Below are positions 55,479 through 64,000 of a stretch of 64,000 nucleotides of DNA, piece after piece. Where the stretch lies: positions 62,001-126,000 of the forward strand of contig NZ_CAKMMP010000001.1 in NCBI RefSeq assembly GCF_927798175.1, given 5' to 3'. The notes under the pieces were generated by a model. It was not told the DNA's origin, searched no databases, and worked only from the letters and a program-made list of their open reading frames with translations. How positions within the stretch are numbered: the first letter of the stretch is position 1; each line of letters opens with the position of its first letter. The stretch is from Paenibacillus sp. JJ-223. GTDB lineage: Bacteria; Bacillota; Bacilli; Paenibacillales; Paenibacillaceae. The translations under genes were made by a program, and so were the position numbers.

Positions 55479-56201
55479 GTGGAACGAACGGTGCTGTTGG
55501 TGGATGACCATCACGAGATTGTGGAATTGCTCGGCTTATTTCTGGCTAAGGAAGGCATTCGTGTGATCGAGGCCCATAATGGTGCAGAGGCATGGGCGTG
55601 CTTGCATAACGAGCGAATCGACCTTGCGGTGCTGGATATTATGATGCCAGGCATCGATGGAATCGAGCTGCTGAAGCTGTTGCGCACGGAATATAAGCTT
55701 CCAGTCATCATGTTGTCTGCCAAAAATCGCCATGATGACAAAATCAACGGACTACTGCTTGGCGCCGATGATTTCATCGGGAAACCTTTTAATCCGCTTG
55801 AGGTTGTGGCCCGAATCCGGGCGCTGCTGCGGCGGACGTATGATTTTAATGACGTGTCCCTATCCGATCAGAAGGTGGAGAGTGACGAAGTTACGGTGGT
55901 CGGCGAATTGCGGCTGAGCCACCGGGACTGCATTCTGTATAAAAAAGAACGCGCCATCGCGCTGACCGCAATGGAATACAAATTGCTTTCCATGCTGATG
56001 CAGGCGCCCGGCAGGGTGTATACCAAAAAACAGCTCTTCGAGCAGGTGTGGTCCGATCCTTATTATGAAGACGCCAATACCGTCATGGTTCACATTTCCA
56101 GGCTCAGGGACAAGGTGGAGGAAGATCCCCGAAAGCCGATATATATTCAGACCATTCGGGGGCTTGGATACAAGTTTGCCAGAAAAGAGGATATCCCTTG
56201 A
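55479..56201 (+). CDS. OmpR-family response regulator
   Basis: The 240-residue protein has a receiver domain with phospho-acceptor Asp53 (LAVLDIMMPGIDG), the acidic pair near LLVDDHHE and Lys in IGKPF. A winged helix DNA-binding domain follows (ALTAMEYKLLSMLMQAPGRV, ANTVMVHISRLRDKVEED, IRGLGYKF). It would act with the kinase gene that overlaps its stop by TTGA. GTG at 55479 follows GAGGGAG. The likely targets are the pair itself and the divergent membrane serine hydrolase, so a cell-wall or antimicrobial-peptide signal is plausible, but this is inferred. Confidence 0.92.
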   Translation: MERTVLLVDDHHEIVELLGLFLAKEGIRVIEAHNGAEAWACLHNERIDLAVLDIMMPGIDGIELLKLLRTEYKLPVIMLSAKNRHDDKINGLLLGADDFIGKPFNPLEVVARIRALLRRTYDFNDVSLSDQKVESDEVTVVGELRLSHRDCILYKKERAIALTAMEYKLLSMLMQAPGRVYTKKQLFEQVWSDPYYEDANTVMVHISRLRDKVEEDPRKPIYIQTIRGLGYKFARKEDIP

Positions 56202-57268
56202 AGAAGGAAAAATGGTTCGATGCCATGCTGAAGTCGGCCGTCTGGTTTGCAGCAGCGCTAAGCATCGTGATAGGGGTCTTTGTGCTGCTTGTGCTTGATG
56301 TGGAAAACCAGACTTTGGAGATAAATCATATTCATCTCACGTTGTTGTTCGGTGGATTCGGCGCTTGCTGCGTGGTCTACAGCATGTGGAGTGCGAGACG
56401 GGTGACGAGACCGCTCGAACGGATCGCTTCTGCCATTCAGGGAATGAAAGAAGGAGAGTATGGAAAGCGCCTGGACATCGATGGTGGTTATGAATTTGAG
56501 GTCATTCAGAAGTCGTTCAACGAGATGGCGGAAGTACTGGAACGGGCACGGGAGGACAACCGCAAGCTGGAGCGGGAAAAAAGGCAAATGCTTGCCGATC
56601 TGTCCCACGATTTGAAGACGCCGATCACCATCATCCAAGGATATGCCAAAGCCCTGGAGCTTGACATGGTTGAGGGCGAAGAGAACAAGGTCAAAACGTA
56701 TCGTTTGATGTATGGCAAAGCGGAGCAAGTTACCGCGATGATCGACCAGATTGTCATGTTGTCCAAGCTGGACAGGCCGGATTATCCGCTCATGCTGGAA
56801 CATACGGATATCGCCGAGTTGACGAGGGAGGTTGCTGCGGAATTTTACGAGCTCTTCGAACTGGAACAGTACACGTTGGAAGTGGATTGCTCTCCGGAAC
56901 ACCTCATGGCAGATTGCGACTTACGCTTGATGCATCGGGCGATGTCCAATTTGCTGTCCAATGCGATGAAGCACAATCCGCCGGGAACGAAGGTAACGAT
57001 CGAGCTGGCGGAGGCGGGAGAGTTCGTTTCATTGGCGGTGGCGGACAACGGCGTAGGCATTCCGGCGAATTTGACGGACGTGATCTTTGATCCTTTCGTG
57101 CGAGGGGATGCCGCACGGACGGAGGACGGCGGTACAGGGCTCGGGTTGTCCATCGTCCGCCAGATTGCGGAATTGCATAAGGGAACGCTTCATTTAAACG
57201 GTGCGTCTGACGGGACGAGATTTGAACTGCTTTTTCCCAAGTCCATGTCAAACAGAAGAGCGGAATGA
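56198..57268 (+). CDS. Sensor histidine kinase, partner of the OmpR-type regulator
   Basis: The 356-residue protein has two membrane helices (about 13-33 and 46-64) with a very short outer loop, a HAMP domain (RRVTRPLERIASAIQGM), a HisKA dimer domain with His137 in DLSHDLKTPIT, and a HATPase domain with NLLSNAMKH, DNGVGIP and GGTGLGLSIV. The short loop suggests it senses within the membrane, as bacitracin- or nisin-responsive kinases do, or relies on a partner. TTG at 56198 overlaps the regulator stop. Confidence 0.92.
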   Translation: MKKEKWFDAMLKSAVWFAAALSIVIGVFVLLVLDVENQTLEINHIHLTLLFGGFGACCVVYSMWSARRVTRPLERIASAIQGMKEGEYGKRLDIDGGYEFEVIQKSFNEMAEVLERAREDNRKLEREKRQMLADLSHDLKTPITIIQGYAKALELDMVEGEENKVKTYRLMYGKAEQVTAMIDQIVMLSKLDRPDYPLMLEHTDIAELTREVAAEFYELFELEQYTLEVDCSPEHLMADCDLRLMHRAMSNLLSNAMKHNPPGTKVTIELAEAGEFVSLAVADNGVGIPANLTDVIFDPFVRGDAARTEDGGTGLGLSIVRQIAELHKGTLHLNGASDGTRFELLFPKSMSNRRAE

Positions 57269-57313
57269 AGGCTTTACGCCGCAATTCCGGAGAAAAGGAA
57301 GGGATGGATCGAC

Positions 57314-57574
57314 ATGTCGGAAAATATGAAAGTCGAATTCGAGATCAGAGCTCTTGGAGCGGAGTCAGTTCCGGGTTATGAAAGCTGCTATCGTCAGCAT
57401 GAGATTGCCAGAATGCTCCGGCTGCCGGAAGATACGACATTGCGACAGATTGAGGAGATCGCCAAAAAGCTGATTGCAGAGGTCAAAGAACAGTATTCCC
57501 AGCCTGAACAGCTGCTCGTAAAGGTAACGATTCGAGGCCGTGAAATGGATGGCGAGCTGAAGGTTTTGGGGTAA
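57314..57574 (+). CDS. Small unassigned protein
   Basis: An 86-residue protein with beta-alpha-beta character (KVEFEIRALGAESVPGYE, LPEDTTLRQIEEIAKKLI, QLLVKVTIRGREMDGELKVL). No named family was recognised and no signal peptide is seen. ATG at 57314 follows AAGGAAGGG. It starts 45 bases after the histidine kinase and may be the last gene of that transcript. Confidence 0.6.
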   Translation: MSENMKVEFEIRALGAESVPGYESCYRQHEIARMLRLPEDTTLRQIEEIAKKLIAEVKEQYSQPEQLLVKVTIRGREMDGELKVLG

Positions 57575-57647
57575 GTCTTTCAATTTCCGCACGTTCAACC
57601 GATATATAGGAAAGACCCGAATACAAGGGGAGAAAGGAGGAGAGAGG

Positions 57648-57830
57648 ATGGATATTGCCGCTTTGTCGATCGCAATGAGCCAAACTTCGCTTGCCCAGTC
57701 AGCCAGCTTGCAGGTGTTGTCCATGTCCAAAAATATGGCGGAGCAACAAGGCCAACAGATGGCCGAGATGCTCAAGACGGTTCCGGCGCCGCATCCGAAT
57801 TTGGGCGGAAGTCTGGATATTTCCGTATAA
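57648..57830 (+). CDS. YjfB-family small protein
   Basis: The 60-residue sequence MDIAALSIAMSQTSLAQSA then LQVLSMSKNMAEQQGQQMAE matches the YjfB family, a short protein of unknown role sometimes labelled a putative motility protein. It has an amphipathic helix and a Pro-rich tail. ATG at 57648 follows AAAGGAGGAGAGAGG, one of the strongest ribosome sites in the window, so it is probably made in quantity. The next gene is convergent. Confidence 0.75.
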   Translation: MDIAALSIAMSQTSLAQSASLQVLSMSKNMAEQQGQQMAEMLKTVPAPHPNLGGSLDISV

Positions 57831-57873
57831 GAACATCAATGAGTTCGTGCAGACGAATAAACCCTTGGATGCC

Positions 57874-57900
57874 AAGAAGTCGCTTCCCTTGCGACTTCTT
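57874..57900. terminator. Hairpin between the YjfB-like and YesN genes
   Basis: A ten-base perfect repeat AAGAAGTCGC / GCGACTTCTT with a seven-base loop lies between two convergent genes. Neither side has a strong T run, so termination strength is uncertain. Confidence 0.6.
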
Positions 57901-57939
57901 GTATCGATGGAAATGACAACGGCAGCGTAACTTTCCGCT

Positions 57940-59289
57940 TCATTGATGGATTGTGTTTCTGCGGTACTGATAGGGCGTAACTCCGTATTTTTCCTTGAAC
58001 AATTGGATGAAATACTGATTTTTTTTGTAACCGACCATGTGGGCGATGTCGGCGATGCGAAGTTCGGAGTCCTGCAGCAGTTGTGAAGCTTTCTCCAACC
58101 GTTTTCTGGAGATGTAGTTAGAGACGTTTTCACCCGTTTCCTGTTTGAAAAGTTTGGAAAGGTAGACAGGATGAAGATGGGCGACTTTCCCCAGCTCATC
58201 CAGGCTGAGTCCATGAGCCAGATGGTCTTCGATATGCCTTTGCACTTTCGTGACGATGTTCTGAATGGACATCTGCTTGCTGCTGCTGATCCGGCTGACG
58301 CTGCCCTTTAGAATCGGCCAAAGTTCGTCGGGATTCCGAAGCCGATTGAATATCCAATCCGCGGCTTCAGAGGCATTCCGATGTTGATCTGCAAGATATA
58401 TATCAATAATCCTCTCCATAAGAAAGATCATTTTTTGTTTTCGGTGAACGATTCGTTCATATTGATGAACAACATTGTTGAAGGATTCCCATTCCCCGCA
58501 TGACGGCAATTGTTTGAATACCCGTGTAAAGTCGTCTGACGATACGTCCTCATTCAGGAAAAATTCATAAAACAGCTGCCGGGTTTCGTTGCGATCGTTC
58601 AAGGAAAACGGAGGGGACAAGACCGCGTGATCGAACTGATCGGCCAGTTTCCCCGCGGCGTCTTCCGGAACAAAAGCGATCAGCCGCCTGCCTGCAGTCC
58701 AAACGAGACGGCTCCATTTGTCCCCGACAGCATCCTTTAAACGACTCACATCCTCTGGGGAACAATCCTCTGCCCTGAAACCGCAAAAACGATGCTGCCC
58801 TAAACCTTCCGAATAAGCAGCGAATTCCTTCTTTAATGCCTCGTTTTCTCCAAGAAGGGAGAGCATGTACCCCAAACCGTCAAAGTTGTCCCATGAGGCA
58901 GGTTGAACGGGCCTTGTCTTCACAATGTGTTGGATGGCTTTAGACATGGCTTTCTCGACGTCATCTTTATCCACGGGTTTCAGTAAATAGTCGAGTGCCC
59001 CTAACCGGATGCCTTGCTGCGCATAATCGAACTGCGAATAGCCGGAAAGGATGATGACCTTCGTCGGCAAACTGTTTATGTGAATATGTTGAAGCAAATC
59101 TAATCCCGAAACCTCAGGCATGCGGATATCCGTGATCAAAATATCTACAGGGCTTCGATTCAGCATGTCCCTCGCTTCGATCGAATTGGTCGTCGTTTCA
59201 ATCTGATCGATGCCGAAGGCTTTCCAATCCAGCAAGTGTTTCATATACTCGACGACATAATGTCCGTCATCCACGATTAATAATCGCAT
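57940..59289 (-). CDS. YesN-type response regulator with AraC DNA-binding domain
   Basis: The 449-residue protein has an N-terminal receiver domain with Asp54 in LITDIRMPE and Lys in LLKPVDKDD, a middle region, and a C-terminal AraC double helix-turn-helix (LDELGKVAHLHPVYLSKLF, IADIAHMVGYKKNQYFIQLF then YGVTPYQYRR). YesN regulators switch on sugar ABC transporters. ATG at 59289 follows AAAGGGGAA; the longer frame before it lies within the kinase gene. It overlaps the kinase stop by 13 bases. Its likely targets are the divergent ABC genes. Confidence 0.92.
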   Translation of the reverse strand: MRLLIVDDGHYVVEYMKHLLDWKAFGIDQIETTTNSIEARDMLNRSPVDILITDIRMPEVSGLDLLQHIHINSLPTKVIILSGYSQFDYAQQGIRLGALDYLLKPVDKDDVEKAMSKAIQHIVKTRPVQPASWDNFDGLGYMLSLLGENEALKKEFAAYSEGLGQHRFCGFRAEDCSPEDVSRLKDAVGDKWSRLVWTAGRRLIAFVPEDAAGKLADQFDHAVLSPPFSLNDRNETRQLFYEFFLNEDVSSDDFTRVFKQLPSCGEWESFNNVVHQYERIVHRKQKMIFLMERIIDIYLADQHRNASEAADWIFNRLRNPDELWPILKGSVSRISSSKQMSIQNIVTKVQRHIEDHLAHGLSLDELGKVAHLHPVYLSKLFKQETGENVSNYISRKRLEKASQLLQDSELRIADIAHMVGYKKNQYFIQLFKEKYGVTPYQYRRNTIHQ

Positions 59290-60998
59290 AGGCGTTCCCC
59301 TTTCTCTATAGGCATCTCGATCAGCAGCAGGACAGACAAGCCGCCCCAATCATTCACGGAAAATTGCAATCCGCTAGCCTCTCCGTACGTATTTTTCAAG
59401 CGCCGGTTCACATTCCAGAGACCCACGCCTCTTGTCCCTTCCGGCGGGGTAGCGTGTTCAAGCTGAGCCTCCAAACGGCGAATTTCGTCCGGTGCAAGCC
59501 CTTTTCCGTCATCCGACACTTTGATTAGAATGGCTGCTTCCGCCCTTTTGATATCGATGGTTACCCGATGGGCTCCCTGCTGTCCTTCGATTCCATGTTG
59601 AATGGCGTTCTCCACGACGGGCTGAATCATGAGAGGCATCAGGGGGGTGGAGGCCAGTTCCGGCGGTACATCGATGTTGTACTCGATCTTTTTGCTGAGC
59701 GTCATGATGATGAGATAGTGTTCCGCAAATTGCAGCTCGCTTTCCAGAGTGACTTCATGCTGATCCAATTTGGTTAAATAGCGATAATACTCGGCCAGAT
59801 GTTTGCTCATACGCATGACGGCATCCGGAGAGAATTGGGCCACCGACATGATGAAGAACAGACTGTTATACAGAAAATGAGGATTAATCTGGGCTTGCAG
59901 CTGTTTCAGCTCCGCACTTCTTCTCAGCTCCGTTTCAGTCTTTAAAGATACGAACAGACCCTGAATTTCCGCAACCATGTGGTTAAAGCTCCGGAAGAGG
60001 CCGTAAAATTCGTTATCGGTGTTTTCGGTAATGCGCGTGCTGTGATTGCCCTGCTCGACCTGCAAAAATTTTTTCTCCATTAATCGGATATTGCGGTCGT
60101 AGTTTCGGTAAAACGTAAAAATGACAACCAGGCCGAGCGTCAGCACCGCTAAGATGCTGGCAAGGAAAACTTTGCGGCTGCGGTCGAGCGGTTGCAGAAA
60201 ATCATTCGTGCGCGTATATGTAATCAGGTAGGCATCGATCGGTTCTATATATCGGGAAAGAACATAGTAATCGTCCGAATTTGTATGATAATCATATTTT
60301 AACGTTGCGTCCTGCCCGGGCGAAAGCATATCCGTAATCGCTTTCAACAAGTCGGTATCGACTTCTCCCTCACTCCACAACCGCTGCTGATTAAACAGGA
60401 AAAAGGCGTTGGAGCTGTCATTGTTCACCGCCTTTTTTAGCAGGCTTTTCAAATAATCGGTATTCAGCTTTACGCCGACTACATACTGAGCCGGTTCCGT
60501 TTGCCCGGATTTATGGATGTAAGGGTAGATGGCAAAGTAATACAAGCTGTCGCCCTGGATTTGCCATCCCTGGCGATGAACCTTTTGGAAAGGAAGCCTC
60601 GCTTCAAGCGTATTGTTGGTCGACAGGAACGTTTCTTCGGACGTCCAGTAAATACCGATCGATTCAATGGACCGGCTGGACAGGAGCGTTTGCCGCAAAC
60701 GGTCAACGATGTCATTTTTTTTCATTTGCGAATCGTAATTGCTCAGCTCGATCACATGATTCTGATAGAAGCGAACATCGCTGTCAGCCGCAAACTGAAC
60801 CCCGTACATGTTTGCCTCATACATAATCCCGTCAAGAATGCCTTTCACGTAATCAAGCTGGTTTTTGGAAGCGCCGATCAGATTTTCTTCCAGCGTTTTG
60901 GAACTCAGGCGATTCATCACGAAAAACAAACTTAACGTCAGCAGCAGAAAAAATACAAAAAAATAAATAAATCGTTTCATGTACATTTTTTTGATCAT
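59277..60998 (-). CDS. YesM-type sensor histidine kinase
   Basis: The 573-residue protein has a membrane helix near residues 9-28, a long outer sensor domain, a second helix around residues 275-295, a HAMP region (RNIRLMEKKFLQVEQGN precedes it), the His_kinase domain with LQAQINPHFLYNSLFF and a HATPase domain (VENAIQHGIEGQQ, DDGKGLAP, GVGLWNVNRRL). This is the YesM/LytS-like group that pairs with YesN. It would sense an external sugar or its binding protein. It is divergent from the permease genes across 239 bases. Confidence 0.92.
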   Translation of the reverse strand: MIKKMYMKRFIYFFVFFLLLTLSLFFVMNRLSSKTLEENLIGASKNQLDYVKGILDGIMYEANMYGVQFAADSDVRFYQNHVIELSNYDSQMKKNDIVDRLRQTLLSSRSIESIGIYWTSEETFLSTNNTLEARLPFQKVHRQGWQIQGDSLYYFAIYPYIHKSGQTEPAQYVVGVKLNTDYLKSLLKKAVNNDSSNAFFLFNQQRLWSEGEVDTDLLKAITDMLSPGQDATLKYDYHTNSDDYYVLSRYIEPIDAYLITYTRTNDFLQPLDRSRKVFLASILAVLTLGLVVIFTFYRNYDRNIRLMEKKFLQVEQGNHSTRITENTDNEFYGLFRSFNHMVAEIQGLFVSLKTETELRRSAELKQLQAQINPHFLYNSLFFIMSVAQFSPDAVMRMSKHLAEYYRYLTKLDQHEVTLESELQFAEHYLIIMTLSKKIEYNIDVPPELASTPLMPLMIQPVVENAIQHGIEGQQGAHRVTIDIKRAEAAILIKVSDDGKGLAPDEIRRLEAQLEHATPPEGTRGVGLWNVNRRLKNTYGEASGLQFSVNDWGGLSVLLLIEMPIEKGERLCDY

Positions 60999-61168
60999 AG
61001 ACGTTCCCTTTCCGCAGCAAAACTTGAGTGACGGCGTTCCCGTATCGAATTAGCTATATCATAAGATAAACTGTCAAAAAGCGGAAGAGTGGGATGTGCA
61101 TTTTAATAAAAGCGGTTTCAAAATGATTCAGGTTGAGGTGATGATCTTGAAATGTTGGCATTTTGGCA

Positions 61169-61184
61169 TGTAAGCGCTTTTGTT
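61169..61184 (+). promoter_or_regulatory. Candidate cre (CcpA) site upstream of the ABC transporter
   Basis: TGTAAGCGCTTTTGTT is close to the cre consensus (TGWAARCG core intact, right side partial). It lies about 54 bases before the first permease ribosome site, in the region between it and yesM. Confidence 0.5.
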
Positions 61185-61237
61185 AAGCTAAATACGAGGA
61201 TCGCATTCCAAGAGTCGTCATAAAGGAGGTATGCAGT

Positions 61238-62200
61238 ATTAATGACATCGGTTTCGCAAAATCGGCCAAAACAACGATAACAGCCGTTTCCCGACGAAAT
61301 TCATGGAAAAAGGAAATCAAGAAAAACTGGCCGTTGTATGTACTATGTATTCCTGCTATTGTGTTTGTCTGCATTTTTTCTTACGGTCCCATGGTAGGTT
61401 TGCTCATGGCGTTTCAGGACTACAAACCATGGCTGGGCATTAGCGGCTCACGGTGGATCGGGTTGGAAAACTTCGAAAGAATATTCCGGTACGACGAGGC
61501 GACCCAAGCGATCGTCAACACGCTCATAATCGCCGTTTCCAAAATTATCGTCGGCATTATCGTTCCGATCATTATGGCCATTCTACTCAGCGAGCTGCGA
61601 AATGTCGGCATCAAAAAAAGCGTGCAGACACTGGTTTATCTGCCGCATTTCCTGTCCTGGGTCACCGTTGCGGGATTGATGATCGACATTCTCGGCTTGG
61701 ATGGGGGCGTCAACCAGCTATTGACGTGGATGTTCGGCAGCGATCCGATTTATTTTTTGGGGGACCCTGACCTGTTTAGATTCACGGTGGTGGTCAGCGA
61801 CGTTTGGAAGAGCTTCGGGTTCGGCATGATCGTCTATTTGGCGACCATTGCAGGAATCAATCCTTCCTATTATGAAGCGGCCGAGATCGACGGCGCCACG
61901 CGCCGGCAGCAAATTCTATACGTCACCTTGCCCAGCATGCTGCCGATGATTATTGTCATTTCTACGCTCAGTCTGGGAAATATTCTGGACGCGGGATTTG
62001 ATCAGGTGTTCAATTTGTACAACCCGCTGGTCTACAGTACGGGAGATATCATCGACACATATGTCTATCGTTCTTCCTTGCTGAACGGACAGTACGGGTT
62101 CGGGACCGCGGTAGGACTGTTCAAATCGGGGATCAGCCTGATCTTGATCGTCGTATCCTACAGGCTGGCCTATAAGTATGCCAATTATAAAATATTCTAA
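61238..62200 (+). CDS. Sugar ABC transporter permease, LplB type (start uncertain)
   Basis: This membrane permease of about 320 residues has six helices and the EAA loop (YYEAAEIDGATRRQQI) that contacts the ATPase. The N-terminal VSRRNSWKKEIKKNWPLYVL and FSYGPMVGLLMAFQDY are typical of the LplB group. The frame has no ATG near the ribosome site AAAGGAGG at 61223. Either a rare ATT start at 61238 is used, or a frameshift near 61277 links an ATG at 61242 (MTSVSQNRPKQR) to TAVSRRNSW. No ATPase gene is in view, which is usual because MsmX-type ATPases are shared. Confidence 0.85.
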   Translation: MNDIGFAKSAKTTITAVSRRNSWKKEIKKNWPLYVLCIPAIVFVCIFSYGPMVGLLMAFQDYKPWLGISGSRWIGLENFERIFRYDEATQAIVNTLIIAVSKIIVGIIVPIIMAILLSELRNVGIKKSVQTLVYLPHFLSWVTVAGLMIDILGLDGGVNQLLTWMFGSDPIYFLGDPDLFRFTVVVSDVWKSFGFGMIVYLATIAGINPSYYEAAEIDGATRRQQILYVTLPSMLPMIIVISTLSLGNILDAGFDQVFNLYNPLVYSTGDIIDTYVYRSSLLNGQYGFGTAVGLFKSGISLILIVVSYRLAYKYANYKIF

Positions 62201-62218
62201 CAGGGAGGGAGAGGGATC

Positions 62219-63088
62219 GTGTACCATAAGACGACAGGCTATAGAGTATTCTCGGTGTTCAACTATGCGTTTATGATTTTGGCGGGACTGGCGTGTTTTC
62301 TTCCGCTCCTTCATCTATTGGCGCAATCGCTCAGCAGCAAAGCGGCCGTTAGCGGCAACCTGGTGTCGTTTTGGCCGGTCGGATTCAATGTGGATAGCTA
62401 CGTAAAAACGTTTAACAATTCCAATTTCATCGGTTCCATGCTGACATCCATCCTTCGAACGGTTTTGGGCACGTCAATCAGCATGTTTATCCTTACCTGT
62501 GCAGGATATGCCCTCTCCAAGGAGTTCCGGGGCCGCAACGCGCTGATGTGGTTTTTTATCTTTACGATGCTCTTCTCCGGAGGATTGATCCCTTCTTACA
62601 TTTTGGTGACAAGCCTCGGGTTGAAGGATACCATTTGGGCGCTTGTGCTGCCGGGAGCGTTCGGAGCCTACAATCTGATTCTTCTCGTCAATTTCTTCAA
62701 AACGATTCCAAAAGCGTTGGAAGAAGCGGCATTTATTGATGGAGCGTCCTTTTTCGCCATCCTCAGCAAAATTTATTTGCCATTGTCTCTGCCGGGACTG
62801 GCGACCGTATCCCTGTTTATTATGGTGGGGCACTGGAATTCCTGGTTTGACGGGATTTTGTACATGTCGGATGCGAGCAAATATCCGCTGGCTTCTTTTC
62901 TGCAAACGGTGGTGGTGCAGAGCAACATGCAGAATATGGCCATGAGCCAGGCCGAAGTCGAAGCCATGTCGGAGCAAAGCATTAAAGCAGCCCAAATTTT
63001 CGTCAGCACGCTGCCGATCATATTGGTCTATCCTTTTTTGCAACGATATTTCGTGAAGGGCATCGTGCTGGGGGCTGTCAAAGAATAA
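62219..63088 (+). CDS. Sugar ABC transporter permease, YtcP type
   Basis: The 289-residue permease has six membrane helices and the EAA loop (ALEEAAFIDGASFFAIL). Helical segments such as NYAFMILAGLACFLPLLHLL and MFILTCAGYALSKEF match carbohydrate permeases of the CUT1 class. It would form a heterodimer with the permease before it. GTG at 62219 follows GGGAGGGAGAGGG. It ends with GIVLGAVKE, typical of the family, and is 20 bases before the binding-protein gene. Confidence 0.93.
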   Translation: MYHKTTGYRVFSVFNYAFMILAGLACFLPLLHLLAQSLSSKAAVSGNLVSFWPVGFNVDSYVKTFNNSNFIGSMLTSILRTVLGTSISMFILTCAGYALSKEFRGRNALMWFFIFTMLFSGGLIPSYILVTSLGLKDTIWALVLPGAFGAYNLILLVNFFKTIPKALEEAAFIDGASFFAILSKIYLPLSLPGLATVSLFIMVGHWNSWFDGILYMSDASKYPLASFLQTVVVQSNMQNMAMSQAEVEAMSEQSIKAAQIFVSTLPIILVYPFLQRYFVKGIVLGAVKE

Positions 63089-63108
63089 AAGCGAGGGGGA
63101 TTATTTCA

Positions 63109-64000
63109 ATGAAAAAAAGAAGTAATGGTTGGAAAATGGCAAGCATGATCATGCTGTCGACGGCGCTTGTTGCCGGCTGCAGCAGTGGAGAAAGCAAAAC
63201 CGTCGCCACGACGGAATCGGTGCTCAAGGACGGAAAATACGATCCTCCGATCACGATGACGATTGCGAAACAACAGGATGAAAACGCGGGCAAATACATC
63301 AATGGCGAAAGTTTGAACGACAATGTGCTGACCCGTTGGGGCGAGGAAAAGCTGGGGATCAAAGTCGAAACCACCTTGCTGGGCGGTGACGCTTCGCAAT
63401 ACAATACCAAGCTGCGGCTGGCGCTCACGGGCTCGGAGAAGCTGCCTGACGTTCTGCCGGTGTATGACACCATGCTGGTGAATGATTTGATCGAATCCGG
63501 GCGGGTCAAGGAAATTACCGAAGATATCGCAGTTTACATGCCTGACCGGATTAAAGAAATTTACAAACAATACCCGTCGACCTTCAATCCGGTTGTCAGG
63601 GATGGCAAAGTTTACGGGATGGCGATCGCGCCGAATTTGACGGAAGGCGAAGTCATGCTGATCCGCCAGGACTGGCTCGACAAATTGCAGTTGAAGGCGC
63701 CGACGACAATCGAGGAATTCGAGCAGGTCATCGCGGCGTTTACCAATGACGACCCGGACGGCAATGGCAAACAAGATACATACGGCTTTACGTTCTCCGG
63801 TAAAGATTCGTACAACACGGGTTGGGTCAGCGATCCGGTCATGATTTTCAGCGCATATACGGGCAAACATCTCCCTCGCCAATGGTATAACGATAACGGC
63901 AAACTGACCTATGGATCGGTGGCCGCCGGCAACAAGGAGGCGCTTGCAAAGCTGCGCGATTGGTATGCCAAAGGGTATTTGAACAAGGAACTAGCCACGC
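63109..64000 (+). CDS. Sugar ABC transporter solute-binding lipoprotein (3' end outside window)
   Basis: The frame starts at ATG 63109 after GAGGGGG and runs off the window after about 297 codons. The N-terminus has a basic start, a hydrophobic stretch and the lipobox STALVAGCSS, so it is a membrane-anchored lipoprotein. The body (ITMTIAKQQDENAGKYING, DWLDKLQLKAPTTIEEFEQV, DDPDGNGKQDTYGFTF) matches the LipO group that goes with LplB and YtcP. It should capture an oligosaccharide, likely of plant cell wall origin. The sugar cannot be told from this part. Confidence 0.93.
   Translation, partial: MKKRSNGWKMASMIMLSTALVAGCSSGESKTVATTESVLKDGKYDPPITMTIAKQQDENAGKYINGESLNDNVLTRWGEEKLGIKVETTLLGGDASQYNTKLRLALTGSEKLPDVLPVYDTMLVNDLIESGRVKEITEDIAVYMPDRIKEIYKQYPSTFNPVVRDGKVYGMAIAPNLTEGEVMLIRQDWLDKLQLKAPTTIEEFEQVIAAFTNDDPDGNGKQDTYGFTFSGKDSYNTGWVSDPVMIFSAYTGKHLPRQWYNDNGKLTYGSVAAGNKEALAKLRDWYAKGYLNKELAT

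Overview
The window reads as the chromosome of a mid-GC Gram-positive bacterium of the Paenibacillus type. The signs are strong AGGAGG ribosome binding sites with frequent GTG and TTG starts, factor-independent terminators, LicT/BglG antitermination modules, a YesM/YesN pair driving an LplB/YtcP-type sugar ABC transporter, two GH78 rhamnosidases, and a Bacillus-like nar/fnr/ywiC neighbourhood. The genus call is inference from gene content. No tRNA, rRNA, CRISPR array or autonomous transposon was seen.

Layout. (1) 1-9000 is an anaerobic nitrogen-oxide respiration island: the end of narG, then narH, narJ, narI and a NarK-type transporter carrying a C-terminal PAS domain; divergent crp/fnr-family and ywiC genes; then a copper nitrite reductase (nirK) and a small YlbF-like protein with a Cys/His-rich tail, with Fnr/Crp-type palindromes next to both. 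(2) 9250-15600 is an accessory run of eight mostly unassigned genes: zinc ribbon, membrane-anchored, two SUKH (SMI1/KNR4) proteins, a beta-propeller, a leucine-rich-repeat protein and two unknowns. It looks like orphan immunity genes. Two copies of a short repeat family with terminal inverted repeats lie in it; a third, fuller copy is at 55218-55346. (3) 15600-23000 holds an ECF41 sigma factor with its carboxymuconolactone-decarboxylase-like partner and a matching promoter, a frameshifted relic, a DUF1361 protein, two serine hydrolases, an ankyrin-SUKH fusion and a cupin. (4) 22900-27700 is a pentose-phosphate cluster: a LysR regulator divergent from zwf, tal and gnd.

(5) 27800-52400 is mainly glycoside use. 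It has a metallophosphoesterase, GH78 rhamnosidase 1, an AraC regulator divergent from a GH1 beta-glucosidase and GPH symporter, and two full bgl modules. Each bgl module has a LicT-type antiterminator, a beta-glucoside EIIBCA and a GH1 6-phospho-beta-glucosidase, with RNA antiterminator (RAT) plus terminator leaders. Between the modules lie a nucleotidase-like HAD protein, an AraC regulator divergent from GH78 rhamnosidase 2, an acyltransferase behind a helix that covers its ribosome binding site, and a P-loop protein. (6) 52500-57900 has a GNAT acetyltransferase, a large membrane-anchored serine hydrolase divergent from an OmpR-type two-component system, and two small proteins, one of them YjfB-like. 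(7) 57900-64000 has a YesN/YesM system divergent from two sugar ABC permeases and a solute-binding lipoprotein that runs off the window.

How it works together. The left end would let the cell respire nitrate to nitrite and reduce nitrite to NO under a Crp/Fnr-type regulator. The right half imports and cleaves plant-derived rhamnosides and beta-glucosides, with PTS-controlled antitermination and probable CcpA control, and feeds glucose-6-phosphate to the zwf-tal-gnd genes. The least explained parts are the NarK-PAS fusion, the 9351-15581 cluster, the repeat family, and the Cys-tailed YlbF-like protein beside nirK.
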